NCBI GenBank assembly: GCA_033032175.1
Contig: CM065320.1
Coordinates: 13,969,413 to 14,033,412 of the forward strand
Direction of reading: 5' to 3'
DNA length: 64,000 nucleotides
Source of the DNA: Saturnia japonica
Lineage: Eukaryota; Arthropoda; Insecta; Lepidoptera; Saturniidae
Shown here: positions 11,701 to 26,700 of the stretch, in pieces
Layout of the letters: every line of letters begins with the position of its first letter
How positions within the stretch are numbered: the first letter of the stretch is position 1
Notes under the pieces: model-generated
What the model saw: the letters and a program-made list of their open reading frames with translations, nothing else
Databases searched by the model: none
Told to the model about the DNA's origin: nothing
Made by a program: the position numbers and the translations under genes

Positions 11701-14700
11701 ATAAGCCTCATAGTTGGTAAGCGGACATTGTATCTGTACAATCTCCTGAACCCTGAGAATCCAATCGAACTTGCTTTCCAACAGCGATATGGTTCGATAG
11801 TTTGCTATAAGTGGTACGGGGATGGATACATCCTGATAGGGTTCAGTGCTGGTTTCCTTATAGCAATATCGACCCACATTAAAGAAGTTGGCGAAGAGTT
11901 GTTCCAGGTGAAAAACCATAAGGACAGCTTGACTGATCTGGCTATTTTTAACGGTCAGGCCGCATCCTGTGGAGATGGGCTGTGAGTGCATTATATATGA
12001 AATAGCTATATTAAGGAAAACTATTCTTATAATATTGTAAGAAAGGTTGTGTAATATATCTATAGAATGTAAATTGTTACGTCATGCAAAATTTTGACTT
12101 AAACTAAAAATATGAAAAGAATGACCACCGATGAAGCTGAAGCTCAATTTTGTGTTGGTCCCAATATCTTGGGGTGGTCATTTAACCTTCCCTATATGTG
12201 TTAATGATTAGCTTTACAAATATAATATCATCGAAGAGTGAAAAGTTGATGGTAAAAAACTTGCCTTTCCTATTTTATAAATAAGTAAGTTAACATGAGG
12301 TGGTTTGTTTGTTTATTTGATTGTGTTAATGTATGGAAGTGTCAGTCAGATTTCATACGATATCTTTTAATTTTTTATTCTATTTATTGAGTTAGGTTTA
12401 TAGGCTATAATAAAGTCACTCTACGGGCCTAAGGAGCGAAGCAGTAACCATGAACGTCAATTTGGCAAGCTGTGGGCAAGTATGGGGGGGGGGGGTGAAG
12501 TGTGAAAAATGATAGGCTACACGGGTGCATTTGGCGGCGGCGCTGTGGAATGTTGGTGGAATAAATTTAACACGGTATTTCAGAGTGAAACTGATCTCGC
12601 TGTGGAATAATGGCGAGGTGTCCGGTTCAGTCCAGCCGTCTGGCGGCGCCGAGCGTTGCGCGTGGAACTCTGACGGTAGACTGCTCGCCACCGCGGGCCG
12701 AGGGTATCTCAACGTGTACGTGACAGCCCTACCGCCGTTATACTCCGCCTATGGGACGAGAGCCATCACTCTGACGAGCCTCACGGAACTCACATTGTAC
12801 CAGTGCATCCCGGTTGGGGACGAGCCCGACCATATTAATAAATGTAAGAATAAGAATTTATGAAATATTTATTATTCTGCTCATATACGCTACCTGTACA
12901 GATTTGCCTATGTAGCCTTTTCAACCTGCGCAGGCGACTGGTGTAAAATCTGAGATCAATTTTCTACATTGACACCATACCGTAGAGGTGAGCCTGTGTG
13001 TTTGCAGGCACACCTGCACAGGTAAGTTGCTCCGGTTGACTGTAGCTGGTACGGCCAGCGTTGGAATTAAAATCTATCTTGACATATAAGTACATCTCTT
13101 TTACACTAGTTTGCGAGACCCTAGATAGAGTGAGAGAGCAATCAACCGCAAATAACTGAAAAACGGTTCAATGTATTTTGTTGACGTGAGTATGTACGTA
13201 ACACGTTACAAAACCATTCAAAGACATATGGAAAACAAATGACAATTGTCACTTTAAATATGAAATAACAGTGCTATGTCATACTATATTATGTGTGGAA
13301 AGGGCTGGATTTAAAAGTCTGGTACTGGGTACGACGGTACTGGGTGCAACGAAAAAGTGGAGGTCCCAAAAATATGAACTAAATGTAAACTTTTTTCTTT
13401 GTCTTTATCGTCTTTGGGCATTATAGTGTGAGGCTACTGCCCTACCTTAAGTCCGGCCCGATGTAAGAAGAAATTTGAATGTCTCAGCGGAACCGATAGC
13501 GCTCGCGACTTACGCCCTGCCGATGGAGCCGAGTATGATAGCCCTGGGTGCGTCGCACGTGTGCTGCGTGAGCGGACCGCACGCGTGGTTCTACCCGCTG
13601 TTCGGGGGCGCTAGGAGCGCTGCGGCGGGGTCGCGGGGACAGCGCTCCGTAGGCAGTACCCGGCGCCGGTCGACGCGATGCGACTCGCCGGGGATTACGC
13701 CGCCGCTCTATTCCAAGGCCGAGCCATGTTGCACGCGGTGGGTGAATCATTCTTTTCATTTAGAATTCGACACCCGTTTTTTGGCAAATTCGTTTCATTT
13801 TAAAAATATCTTTATAATTTTAGCGTTATGGCCACAATCTCACCTAAAGCTAAGTGACGACGATGTGATAACACGTGAAGTCTAGTGACGGAACCATGGC
13901 TCTCAATTTAGAGTTGCCAGAATACACCTATAAGTGTTTGGTGACAATTTTTTTATTTGAAGATGGTAGCTAATAAAGCGGGCATTAGATTAAGCATGTT
14001 TTCTTTAACTGAAAACTCAGGCTCTTTGCAGGTATTCAAACTCCCGTGTATCGACGCAGTGTCCGTATACGCTACCACTGAATTCATCATTGCTTCAAAT
14101 TTTATTCAACATAAAAACTCACACTTTTTAACGTGTCCTCTTATTGCGTTATCTTTGCCTGACATTAATAAAAATAATAATTATACAATTTATACATTTT
14201 TCCACTCGAGGGAAAGAAAAGTGGACCTCATCTCATGAAGTAGTGCTTTAGAAATAACAATTATGTATGTTATTTCTGCAATGAAACAGTCGGTAGGGTC
14301 AATAAATCAATTGATAGGTAATCTTTGTTTACGGAATAATCTCGAAATACATATATTTAGAAAGAAACGAACAATAATGAAATTTTATTTTGACCTTTGA
14401 AAAGTACCGCTCTGTAGGAGCCAACCATATATAATTTTGCTGTTTTTGTTCGTTGCAACGCTTTCTCAATATAATTGTTGTGTATCGAGTCAATGCATCA
14501 AATACCATTTTAGACCGAGCGACCCTAGAAGCAGGAATTATTCAGTATCATATTTTTATTCATTAAACAAATTTAAAGTCCTACAAATACAAATTATCAT
14601 ACGCGCAGCGCTATTTATAGAATAAGAAAAAAAATATTTTTTTAATGTTTTACAGATAGAACAAGTAGATCCGTCACAAGCGGAAAGGGAAGCGATGATG

Positions 14701-17700
14701 TTTCCGGAACCACACATGCAAAGTGTTAAGATTGTGGACATTCTGCTAACAAGTGACTTCTTCATATACGTGACTGATGTAAGTAAGCTTAACTAAATCG
14801 TTGTTTTTTTTACTTGACTGCGAAAAAGAAATGTTATGTTTTTCGAACGTATGTATATACTAGCGGTGTGCCCGCGGCTTCGCACGCGTTTTTTACTGCG
14901 CAGTAGTTATTTACATCCCGTAATTTTATTTTCACTCATATTGTTGACAATTCATATGCCGTATCAATTGAGGAGTGGCATTACAATTTCATCAAAATCG
15001 TTTGAAAATTATTATTATATTCTACGATTTCTAATGCATTATAATAATATATTATTATATAATATACAACGGACAATAATTTTTTAACGAAAATATTTGT
15101 TAATAATGGGGAACATAAACAAAAAAATGACACATTAATCTTTAATTTAGATGAAGAATCAAGGGAGATATGCATCTTTGAGTAATTGATACTTCTAATA
15201 AAACAGTAAAAGTAATCTATAGTATAATAATAATATGATAACGCAGTAAAGTTTTTTTTGGTTGTTTGTATGTATAATAAACACGCTGATCTCTAGAACT
15301 ACCAGTCTCATTCGAGAAAATCTTTTTGTATATAATAGCCAAACTAACGAGGAATAGTATATGCTAACTAACATTAGGCTAAAACTCTCAGCTAGCCTTA
15401 AATATTGATTTTTCTTAATTAGTTCTGAATTACAAGAGTTCCCGAACTGATGTATCAGCATGCGCTGGCTTAATGGTTAATGATGTGTAAATACAATATT
15501 CTACAAAAATATTGGTCCTTAGTATATGTAAAAAAAAATCCGCGATCGCATATGCCTATCTCTTATAAATGTGCCTCAATAAGGTATATTGTGATAAATA
15601 TTTGTTGGAAATGAAAAAGTTATTTATGAACATTATTTTTAGGTATGGCATATTAATTCATACGAAAAAACGTTACTTTAACATAAAGACAATTTATGAA
15701 GTTAAATTTAGCTCTTTATAGCGTGGTATATGGATACATATTTTAGGAGATAATGAAAAATTAAAATAATTTGTACTTGCGGGAAGAACAATTGCGATCG
15801 ACTACACGAGTGCGTTGGCGGCGCGGTGTTAGTCGGATAAAATTAACACTGGTGAAACCGTGGGGCAAAGCTAGTACTGTAATATCAGTATAAGCCATTT
15901 ATTCGGGGGGTATAAATTCCGTAAATATGCCGCGAATACAGAAACCGTGAATATAGAATGGTAATTTATATGGGATTATAGGGTATACGTTCCTAGGTAA
16001 CAAAATAAAAAACAGTATATAAAAAAATGAATTTAATTGAAGTTTTTGACCATATTGATTAATTATTATCTTCATACTTAGGCAGTGGTTTAAAAAAATA
16101 GGCTCCTTCGATGCAGACTGATATTCAGCAGTGGCATTAGCAATTTGCCTCTTAAAAATAAGACTTCGTTCTATAGACGGACCAATTTTCATAAAGAAGT
16201 TACAAAGCTCATTTGCCATTCTTAAACCTTCACTAAGATTTTTCAAATTAAATGTCAGGTTTCCCGTGCTCGTTGAGGTTGATTTCAAACTGTTTGTTTA
16301 CATTCTCAGAAACGCCGACCGCGGCGAATGCGGCTTGTGTCAAAGGCGAAACCAATACGGCGGCGAAATCATTTAACAACATACTTTAGGCATAGTTGTA
16401 ATAAGATCTATTTTACTATTTTATTAGTCTATTTGACGACGCCTTTAGAAAGGATATTCGATTGGATACCATACATATTGGGATCCTTTTTATCAATGTG
16501 TATGTACCGATGTATCGATTAAATCCGCGAATAATGAAAACGCGAATGACGGAAGCGCGAATAAGGAGCTTTAACTGTATTATAAATATAGAGTGAAATG
16601 TAGTGAAATTAATCCAAATTATTTTGTTTTTTAAATTTAATTGAACATAACGTTAGCAATTGTTACATGATATTATAAATTATGGTACGATTGTAGGCGG
16701 GGCACGTAGAGTACTTCGGGGTGGAAGAGTGGCGCTGTGGGGTGAGGCAGAAGCAGAACTCTGGTCCAGTGTCTCGTGCCTTTTGTGACATCAGCGGCGC
16801 GCGGCTCTGCCTCGTGGACACTGCGCTCTCGGTGCGCGTGCACGCACCTGCCGCTCTCCACCACTCTTGTGAACTTCCTCCACCCGCAACCAACGTACCG
16901 CAACCACCTTTCAGGTATAATACCATCGTAATTAATAACAGAATTTATATGTTTAAAAATAGGTTAATTTGTCAGAGATTTATGCACTGAAATGTCAACC
17001 ATCACTATGTGTTACAAGGACCGGTATCCTCTACCAATAAGTCATAATAAATAAGAGACTATTTAATATATGTCGGAGAATCGTGTCGATGTGAATATGG
17101 AACACGTATTGATGAATTGGTATTCGTACTATTGACTTTACTATTGGCCTGCAATATTAGCTGGAAAAAATACGAAACAGGTGTGCTCTATGACCATACA
17201 CAATTTATAAACAGGCATTCTCGTTCGAGCTATCGAATTTGGAGACCTCAGTTAATGAGCCAACTGCAATAAACACTTTTCCTGAGCGTCATCTCGCGTA
17301 TTACATAATCTCAATTTATACAATTAATAAGATTGAAGTGTCTGTTTTTAATGTCAAAATAACGGCTTTTTACTAAATGCAATATGATAGTATATACGGT
17401 ACTTATAACAAAAAACAATTTTTAACATTATCGAGTGTCTGTTTGTTCCGGGTAATCTCCGAAACGGTTGGACCGATTTCGGATTTAAAGACAAAAATGC
17501 TTATTTTGGGTGTTCCTTAAAAGATAGACATTACTCTCCCAGACTTTTTTGTAGGCTTTTTTAATGTCTACAATTATGTGGTAAGTAAATTAATTTGATA
17601 TATCTCTTATGTTTTACTCGGCGTAAGTCATTTAAGTGCCCGAATTGATTCACAATGGCCAGTATTTTTTTCAATTTACTCGAACCCTAATTATTTTTCT

Positions 17701-20700
17701 AAAATAAAAGTCAAGTAGTCAAAATCGGTTCGACTGTTTCGTAAATTACCCGGAACGAACAGACAGACAAAAATTTAAAAAATTGATTTTTTGTTGTATG
17801 TGTCATATACTTTCATATGCGTTTAGTAAAAAGCTGTTATTTTGACATTACAAATAGACACTTCAACTTTATTAATCGTATAGATTATATAATTATATTT
17901 TTTTAATTTTTGTTTGTTGTCCAGAGGTATAATTTGGGATATCTGCCTGTCGGACCGTAACGTGTTCGTAACGTACACGGACGAGCGGATAGACACGTAT
18001 TACTACGCGGCTAATTCCATCGAGGGGTCTCACGTTGATTTCGTCAGCAGTACGAGTATACTGCCTGGTCAGGTGCCGCTTATACTGTTCTCGGGAGACG
18101 TATACTGCTATGCTGCTGGTGGCAAGTGAGTTTATCTAATATTACATTTGTTATCCAAGTGATACTTCTCGAAGATCGACGGAAGTAAATTTTCAATGTT
18201 GTACTTTTGTACAATTTTTATTTTTCAACGCGATGTTTCTGACGAAAAAAATGAAATGGCAAAATAGATCAATAAATAAATGATAGGCTAGAGGGGGAAA
18301 TGATAGAATAATAAAAATGTATGCATACGAGAAATCAAGCAAAAACGACGAGTATTAGAAAAAGTCAAGGTTCAAAAAGAAAATTTCAGACATGTGATTG
18401 TAATGTACGCAATGAAACACGGACGGTCGCAGAATGAATGTGTATTATCGCAAGCGCATTGACAAAGGTGAACGTGGGGGTACATATGAAAAACTTAATC
18501 AATCTATACATTACAGTGATAAAGATCGTTTTATTGATTCTTAACATTTGCTTAACACTATGCAGTTATTTACAACTTCGTACTTACGGTTCTTGAAATA
18601 TGCGACATACATTTTTTCATAAAGAAGGTATATGTTAGATTTTTTAAAGACTTAGACTTTTGTTATAGAAAAATATACTTTATTACTTTAGCGATATTAT
18701 AAAATACTTATTTTTCGAAATAGTAGATATTTTTGATACTTATTGTCTCATAGGTTTAGCGATGTGGCCACAATCTCACCTGATCTTAAGTGACATTGTG
18801 GCTAAAGTGCAGCTGCCGGAATACACCTATTGGTGCTTGGTGACTGATTTTCAACTCGAGGGTGGTAGCTAACCAGGTGGGCATTAAAAAAGGCCTACCA
18901 CCATGCTATGGTTTTTATTTTAATAATAAATAAATTTTGAGATACGAAATAAACCTTAGGTTTCAATAAAATGTCAATTCAAGGTCGACCGTAATTTGTG
19001 TAAATTCGCTTATGATGTAAATCGAAAAAGGAGCCATTTTATCTGAGGAATGGTGTCAAAATGTTGTTTTACGTAGGTAATTCGAAACGACGTAACTCGG
19101 GGACTGCCTGCTATATCTTAATCATAAAGTAAAGAAGTTACACTTCTGTCATATGCTGTCAGGTACCGAGATGCTAGCAGTCTTTTCACTATAGCCAACA
19201 TTTATAACGAATCTTTGCCCATTTTTAGTTGTTACCCGACCAGCAAAAATATGTGCTCTAAATGTCTAGAGCACGTTCTTATTTTTGCTAATTAATACTA
19301 TTAAAGTGGTAATAATACTCGAGTAAGAGTCCTATCAACGTTTGAATAAATCGTGCCTAGTAAAAGTTAAATAAACCACTATCAGACCCATATAACAAAA
19401 AAATGCATTCATACGAATAATTTGTTCTATAAAAATTACCAGTTTGCTATTACTCAGCAAGTTTATTATGTAAAAGCAACCGAATTTATTCCTTGAATTA
19501 CTCAGCTCTTTAGGTGAGTACCAGTAAATTAATTGCTTGAACTCGCCAAATAATATTTATTGTAAGAGCTTTTTTAACTAGCACTATAAAACGTCGGACA
19601 TATTTAAACGAACTGACTATAGTCAGTAAGTAAATTAGTCACGATACATAAAAATTGTGAAACTTAGATTATCATTTTTTTTCTACTGCAGCGTGATTAA
19701 ATTAGCACTAGAATCCCACAACACGGGCGGGCTGGCGGACCCTGATACGGAGAAGCGCGTTGCGAACCAACGGAAACATATCAACAAGTTGATACTGTTG
19801 AGGCGGTTCAGCGAAGCCTGGATCTATTGCGATGCGATCGATGAACCAGATATGTGGAAAAAGTTAGCCGAAACTGCATTGGCAGAACTGAACATCGAAT
19901 TCGGTTTGTTTATATTATTGTAAAAAATATGTGTGAAGTAAAACCTTCAGGAAACATAAAAATATTCACATAAACGATACACATGAACAATACACCACAC
20001 TGGCTATGACGCTTTTCTCCAAGGCTTCGTAATACGAAGGCGCACACACACATACTAACACACGTAGAAAGAGGAGACAGAGATAATAGGAAACACTGTA
20101 TAATATATTATATCACATTCCCCCAGGCTAAATCCTATTATTGTGTGTTTGTCTCTTTTTAGTGTCCTTTGTTCGTTTCATCACAAATCACAACGGTATT
20201 AAAGAAGTTTTCACCTAAAACAACATGTTACTTGATATATCGATTGGAGTTTTTAGCGGAATCTTGATCTGTCATGTGATCAATTTTTCTTTTATTCATA
20301 AATGTATGTTATTTGGCCCTCTATTATGTAACTTTCGCAGCATTTTACGTGATGTAAATTGATTATGTGTGTGTGCTATTATTATCACTGTGTTGCCAGT
20401 GATGACATACGGCACAGAGATGTGGTCGCTCAGCGAGCTATGGAGAGGGCTATGCTTGGTGTTTCTCTACGAGATCAAATCAGAAATGAGGAGATCCGTA
20501 GACAAACTAAGGTCATCGACATAGCCAAAAGGATTAGCAAGTTGAAGTGGCAGTGGGCGGGGCACATAGTTCGGAGAACTGACGGCCGTTGGGGCAGAAA
20601 GGTTCTCGTGTGGAGACCACGCACCGGAAAGCGCAGCGTAGGACGGCCCCCCACTAGACGGAAAGACGACCTAATAAAGGTCGCTGGGAGCCGTTGGGTG

Positions 20701-23700
20701 CAGGCCGCACAAGATCGGTCAGAGTGACCTATGGAATCTATGGGAGAGGCCTATGTTCAGAAGTGGACGTCCTGCGGCTGAAATGATGATGAAATTGATT
20801 ATTGTGCACAAGTGAAATTAATTATAAATAATTACTAGGAACATGCATTTTAAGCTGCCACAAAAACTCCCTGGACAATTTTAATAAGGCAACCGCCATC
20901 TTGTTAGAGCCATGTTTGAAAATTACAATAATTAGAAAAATATTGTATTCACGTGACATTGGCAAAATTGTGGATGAACACGGTTTCCATTAAATAAACA
21001 GTAACAAAGATATATCGATGGTTTCATCGAAATTAAATATACTTCTGTAATGTTATACAAATAGAAACTAAAAATATTAAAATGGACATTGTTATATAAT
21101 TCCAATCTGAAAGTTTTATATTGCTTTTTTAAAATAGCGATTCGAGTGTATACCAGATTAAGCGACGTCGCAATGGTCTGGGCGTTGGAAGATGCTTTAC
21201 ACATCGAAGAACTTTCTATACTGTGGTAAGTAATAAAAATTTCAAACGTCTAGAGAACCGAGATGTTACACAATACAGTTCATACAGTTCGACCGCTGAA
21301 AGAAGCGTTTCTGACATCTTTTTAACGTCACAAAATGGCGGAGCATCTCACCATTGTAGCTACTAACCTAGCCAACGTTTTGTACATGAAACAAATTATA
21401 TTAAGGTCGGAGAAGGACAACAAATAGTGATGGGCCGCCATTTTGTATCGATAAAACTTGACATGAACAGTGACTTGAACAGTTTTGCGCCTCTCTTAAG
21501 TGGCTATTATAGCTTGGTCAAAGTTAGATCACAGCTCATGTGGTTTTGTCCGTTGCCACTGGTTTCACAAGGTAAATCCGTCTTTCGTCGGGCAATGTAG
21601 GATTTTTTTTTAAATAGTAGTTCGGCAAAATGAATGTACTGTCCCTGCTGGTAAGCACAGTATAATTCTACACAACGGCGACCACCGAGAGATCGATCTT
21701 CATCGGTGGTCAACGCCGTCATGCCAGCCTGCACAAATATCCCTTCACGTTACGCTTTAAGAACCCGATGTCGTAAGGTGGAGAACTTTTGAATTCGTAA
21801 TTTCTTTTACGGTATTAATTTAAATGGAAAACTGTAAAGTATATTTTTAATCTACATTAAATACCCAAGTTAACTAACAAACTTATCTGGATAAAGATTA
21901 ATACTGATTTGGAGCAAATAACTTCGGAAATAACGTAATATTTTTAATTATTATGTTGAAGATTAACATGGTTACTGTGAGTCAACTTTAGGAGATAGAC
22001 ATATGCCATCGCGAACTTTTGTCTAGGCTTTTTGAAGAACTGCAATTCATTAAAACATTATTTTGATGTATCTTTTATGGTTTAGCCAGCGTAACCGTCC
22101 GAAAAATATTTTTTTACGACTTGATTAAAAATCATTTAATTTCCCTTACTTTACAAAAAAAAATTTGTATGTATTGTATAAATAAACCTTCCGTAATAAA
22201 TTATCTTAATGATAGTGAAAACCGGATTAAAATCCGTTGCGTAGTTTAAAAAATGTAAGCATACAGAGGGCTTTATTTACAGCGGGATGGTGTGCGCGTG
22301 CCTCGGTCGCGGCGAGGCGGCTGGGCGCTGGCTGGAGAGGTCGCCGCTGCACGCGCTCGAGTTGCAGTGCGCGCGCGGGGAGTGGGCGCGCGCTGCACGT
22401 ATAGCGAGCACCGCGTCTCCCGCCGCCGCGCACCACATCACGCTCAACCACGCACACCATCTCGAACTCACGTGCGTAACCCATACAGCATCTTCCAAAT
22501 GTTCATATATACCACCTTAAGTGGCAAAAAACGGGTACCGTAGCGTGTGGACGCGCTTGTAAATACTATAGATATCACTACCGTGCTACCAACTTTGAAC
22601 CCACTGCCCCAAGGAGCTCTGGAAACCCTATTCACCGCCGAAACACAACGCAAAGTTATTTGGCTGCGATCCTCTGTAGGGTGGTGATATTCCAGCAGTC
22701 GGGTCGTTCCAAATAAAGAGAAATCTCGAAAGATTCTTTGTGTTAGAAACCTCTCTTTCGCGACAGGCAAGAAGAAATCACAACACCTCGAATACAACAC
22801 CTAATATATTAAGAAAGGAATGTCTTTGGAGATCTCTCTCTGCTTGGGTCAGGCCGACTGACGCAGTTCCTCTACCCTACAGAAGAACGCAGCCAAATAG
22901 CGTTGTGTTTTGTTCCTACGGTGAGTAGCGGTTTCGGAGCTCTTTGGGGTGGGAGGTTTCAAGGTCGGTTCATGGTCGGCAACGCGTTAGTGATACCCAC
23001 GGTGTTACAAGCGTTCATAAGTTACGGGAGCCGCTTACGATCAGGCAGCTCCTATGTTTCCCCTTCGTTGTATATAATAATAGATAAATCCGATCGAGTT
23101 TCTTCTTTGTTCTTTTCGATGACAGAGGTTTTCCAAAACAGTGGTAGTATGTTAACGTTCGTAAGGCTTGAATTGGATAAAGTATATGTGAACACAGATA
23201 AACACACTAATAATATACAATCGCATCAGTAGTAGACCCGTACGTATTTGAAAATATCTGTAGAATATTATGTTCAAAGCTCTATTTAATAGTCTAAAAA
23301 TTGCCTGTTAATTTTCTGTGATACGGTTTTTAATCTGTACTAATGAATTTAAATCATATTTTACCCTATAAATTATATTATTAATTTATTTTATTAAATT
23401 CATTTTCTTATTTATTCGCATCTAAACTGCATAAAATACCTCTGCCTGGTCACAGTGTCTGAGAAAAATAATCAATTTAATGTGATTTTAGTTATAATGG
23501 TATTAATGATTGTTTTTGTTCATGTGTTCGTTCTTCGAAAAAGTATATCCATGTGTATAAACACATAATGTATAATAATAAACAGTTTATTGTTTTTCTT
23601 AGGTCAGAATATTTCAGTAACATTTATGTATTTAATGTTTTATAGTGCAGACTACCACGAAGCTTTAGTCAACTACGAAAAGAGCGTTATAACGCAGGAC

Positions 23701-26700
23701 ACGAACGATATAAAAGTGAAAAAACATAATGAGAAATGCGAGGCGGGCATAGCTCGCATGTCGATACGTTGCGGTGACGTCATGCGAGGCGTCACCACCG
23801 CCATGAAACACGCCGATGACGTCATGCAGCTGAAAGAGTGCGCACAACTCTTGGAGGAAGAAAAACAGTACAGTCACGCAGCCGCGCTTTACGATCACGC
23901 TGGTAACACGGAGAAAGCGGCATCCCTCTACATCAAACTAAAGTCCTGGCTCAAAGTGGAAGCTCTCCTCCCGAAGATCAGCTCTCCAAGTATACATTTA
24001 CAGTACGCAAAAGCCAAAGAAGCTGAAGGAAGATACCACGATGCCCTAAAATCGTATTTGAAAGCCCAGGACTATGAAGCGGCGATTCGTGTTAATTTGG
24101 ATAAATTGGACGATATCGATGAGGCGGTTAACTTGGTGCAGGAGACAAAGTCGGTGCAGGGTGCGAAGATGGTTGCAAGTTACTTCCAGAATAGCGACGA
24201 TCCCACGTCGGCTATAAAATTCTTGGTAATGTCTCTATGTTACGATGAAGCTTTTCAGTTGGCTAGAAAGAATGGGAAGCTACAACTTTACGGAGAGATC
24301 CTTATTCAGACATCACAGGCGAGGTCGGAGGATTTTAGGAGCCTCGCGTTGCATTTTGAAGGGGAGAAGAATCATTTGTTGGCTGGCAAGTTTTATTTTC
24401 ATGCTGGTGAATACGGAAAGGCGATGTCACATTTACTGAAGGCGACTAGCTCGGACGAGGAGACTGAAGCGATCAGTGTTGCCATTGACACGGCCGCTGC
24501 TAGTGATGATGAGAGATTGACTAGGAGGTGAGTTTTAGGTGATGTATTGGAAGAAATTTTAGAAATTTTATGATTGTGATGACTTTGATACACTGCCCTG
24601 TCTGTACTAATATTGTTTATGGTATATTTTTGGTTCTAATATTATGCAAATAATCTATAAAAATGAATAAAATTTAAGTGTCTGTAATGTCTAAGTAACA
24701 ACATTTTACTAAATGCATGGTATGTACAGTACTTATAACAAAAAACCTATTTTAAAAGTTTTTGTCTGCCTATCTGTTTGTTCCGGGTACTCTCCGAAAC
24801 AGTTGAACTGATTTTGACGGGATTTTCACAAATAAAATCAATTCGGAAAACGACAATTTTGGAACGTTTAAATGGCTTAGGCTAAGTAAACTTTAAGAGA
24901 TATGTCAAATTAATGTAGCGCAGCCGCGGTTACAGCTAGTTTCTACATAAATTATGACAACTCGTTTCAGACTTATTGAATTTTTGCTGGGCGAGGCCGA
25001 CGGTACGCCGCGGGAGCCGCGACATCTGTTCCGGCTGTACATGGCCAAACGTCAGTTTACCGAGGCGGCTAAAACTGCGGTAATATATTATCATTGTCAA
25101 TTTCGTTAAAATTCAATCTTATTAGTTTATGTTTTAATTTCTTATATATTTACCTAATTTCTACATTTTTACTGCAGTAACATGCAAAGGAGAACATTGA
25201 TTGGAAGAATTAATCTTGTTCTTTGGATACTGGCATTCAATAATTAAAGTGTTCCAGATTGCGATCTCATTTGTTGTTATAGTTTATTTTTGTTATTTCA
25301 TCTCCACAACAGCTTACACACCTCTCAATTTATTTAAAGCATAATCGTATTATCGATTATATTTAGCTGTAAAAAAAGAATCGTTAATTGAAAAATCAAC
25401 TTCCAATTTAAGTTATAAGTACCACATCTTTAAAATAATCATTTCACATCAAGCAAGACGTTTTTAGGATGAACCAAGTAGGTATCTATAGTTATGTACA
25501 TTCCACGTGTCCACTGTATGTATTTAAAATAAACGTTGGATCTGTTATTCGCCTACGATCATATAATGAGAGAAAATGAAAATGCCTATTATAGCTGTAT
25601 AGTTGTTGTAGGTGATCATAGCGGGTGCGGAGTGTCGCGCGGGCAAGTACCGCGAGGCGCGCGACGTGCTGCGACAGATGTGCGCGTCGTTACGGGCGCG
25701 TCGGCTGGGCGTACCGCGCGACATGCGACACGCTGCCGCGCTTTTGCACTCCTACATACTGGTACGTATGTACAAGTACTGCGAGGTCTGCAATTAGGGT
25801 GTGTACTTACTTACCGCATATGCGTATTAAAGTAGGTAATAATAATAAGTAATAAAAGTAATTAAATTCAAAACGTGTGCCATTTTCTAGGTACGCACAC
25901 ACGTGAAACGCGGCCGTCATGAGCTCGCCGCTAGACTGCTGTTGCGTATCGCGTCTGATGTTACTTTCTTTCCGACTCCACAACGTAAGTTGTTAAAGTA
26001 CGTACAGACTAGAGGTAGTTGAAGGCAGTGCGGGCATTCGCCCCGGCCGGCAGTGTCATGGGCGACAAAATAATAATAAAATATGGTTGAAAAAAAAAAC
26101 AATTATTCATTTGATTTTGAAACACCCAGTTGGTTTTTACCTACATACTAAGGGTTAAAACTGAAATTATAAAATAAAAATTCATAGATTTTCTTCGGAA
26201 AAAAATCACATATGAAGTCAAACAAAGAAATATTCAGAAGACTGCCAATTTATCATAGGGTTCTTATTGTCCTGATCACAAAAAAGGCCACCAGTTATTA
26301 TATTTGTGAGTTTATTTTAACAATTTATCTCAATCGCTGCAGAGAGGTGGGCGCTACTATCAAGTTTCTGCCCCGGTTCCAAAAAATTGTAAATCCGGAC
26401 CACAACTGCCATTGGCGAGTTAACATGATTGTTCAAACATCTCGATGGATGTTGATGGTTTTCTATAACAGCCGAGTGAGGAGTCCGGTGAAACGTACAC
26501 ACATAACTTATCGCATATCATCGACCAGCCGTGGTCGCATTATATTGAAGCAGTTGACTCGCAAAAATATAAATGTTTCCTTTAGATCAGAGGTTTTCAA
26601 ATTTTTGTAGCTTACGACACACTTAATATAACGATAATCAGGATCAAAAATAAACAACTGTTTAGATAAACCTCAAATCTGAGGTTCACTTAAGTACAAA

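Noticed and set aside
12486..12497. Poly-G run as a possible G-quadruplex control element
   Set aside because: A single homopolymer in an intron, easily a slippage product or sequencing artefact; a second such run occurs near 28796.
13484..13759. 91-codon minus-strand Arg-rich ORF
   Set aside because: Antisense shadow of GC-rich WDR19 exon 7.
22277..22543. Several overlapping GC-rich ORFs on both strands
   Set aside because: All overlie WDR19 exon 13. Only the frame giving [13 protein letters not shown] fits splice phase and homology.
23646..23650. Acceptor GCAG at 23650 for WDR19 exon 14
   Set aside because: It would break phase with exon 13. TTTTATAG at 23645 restores LTADYHEAL.
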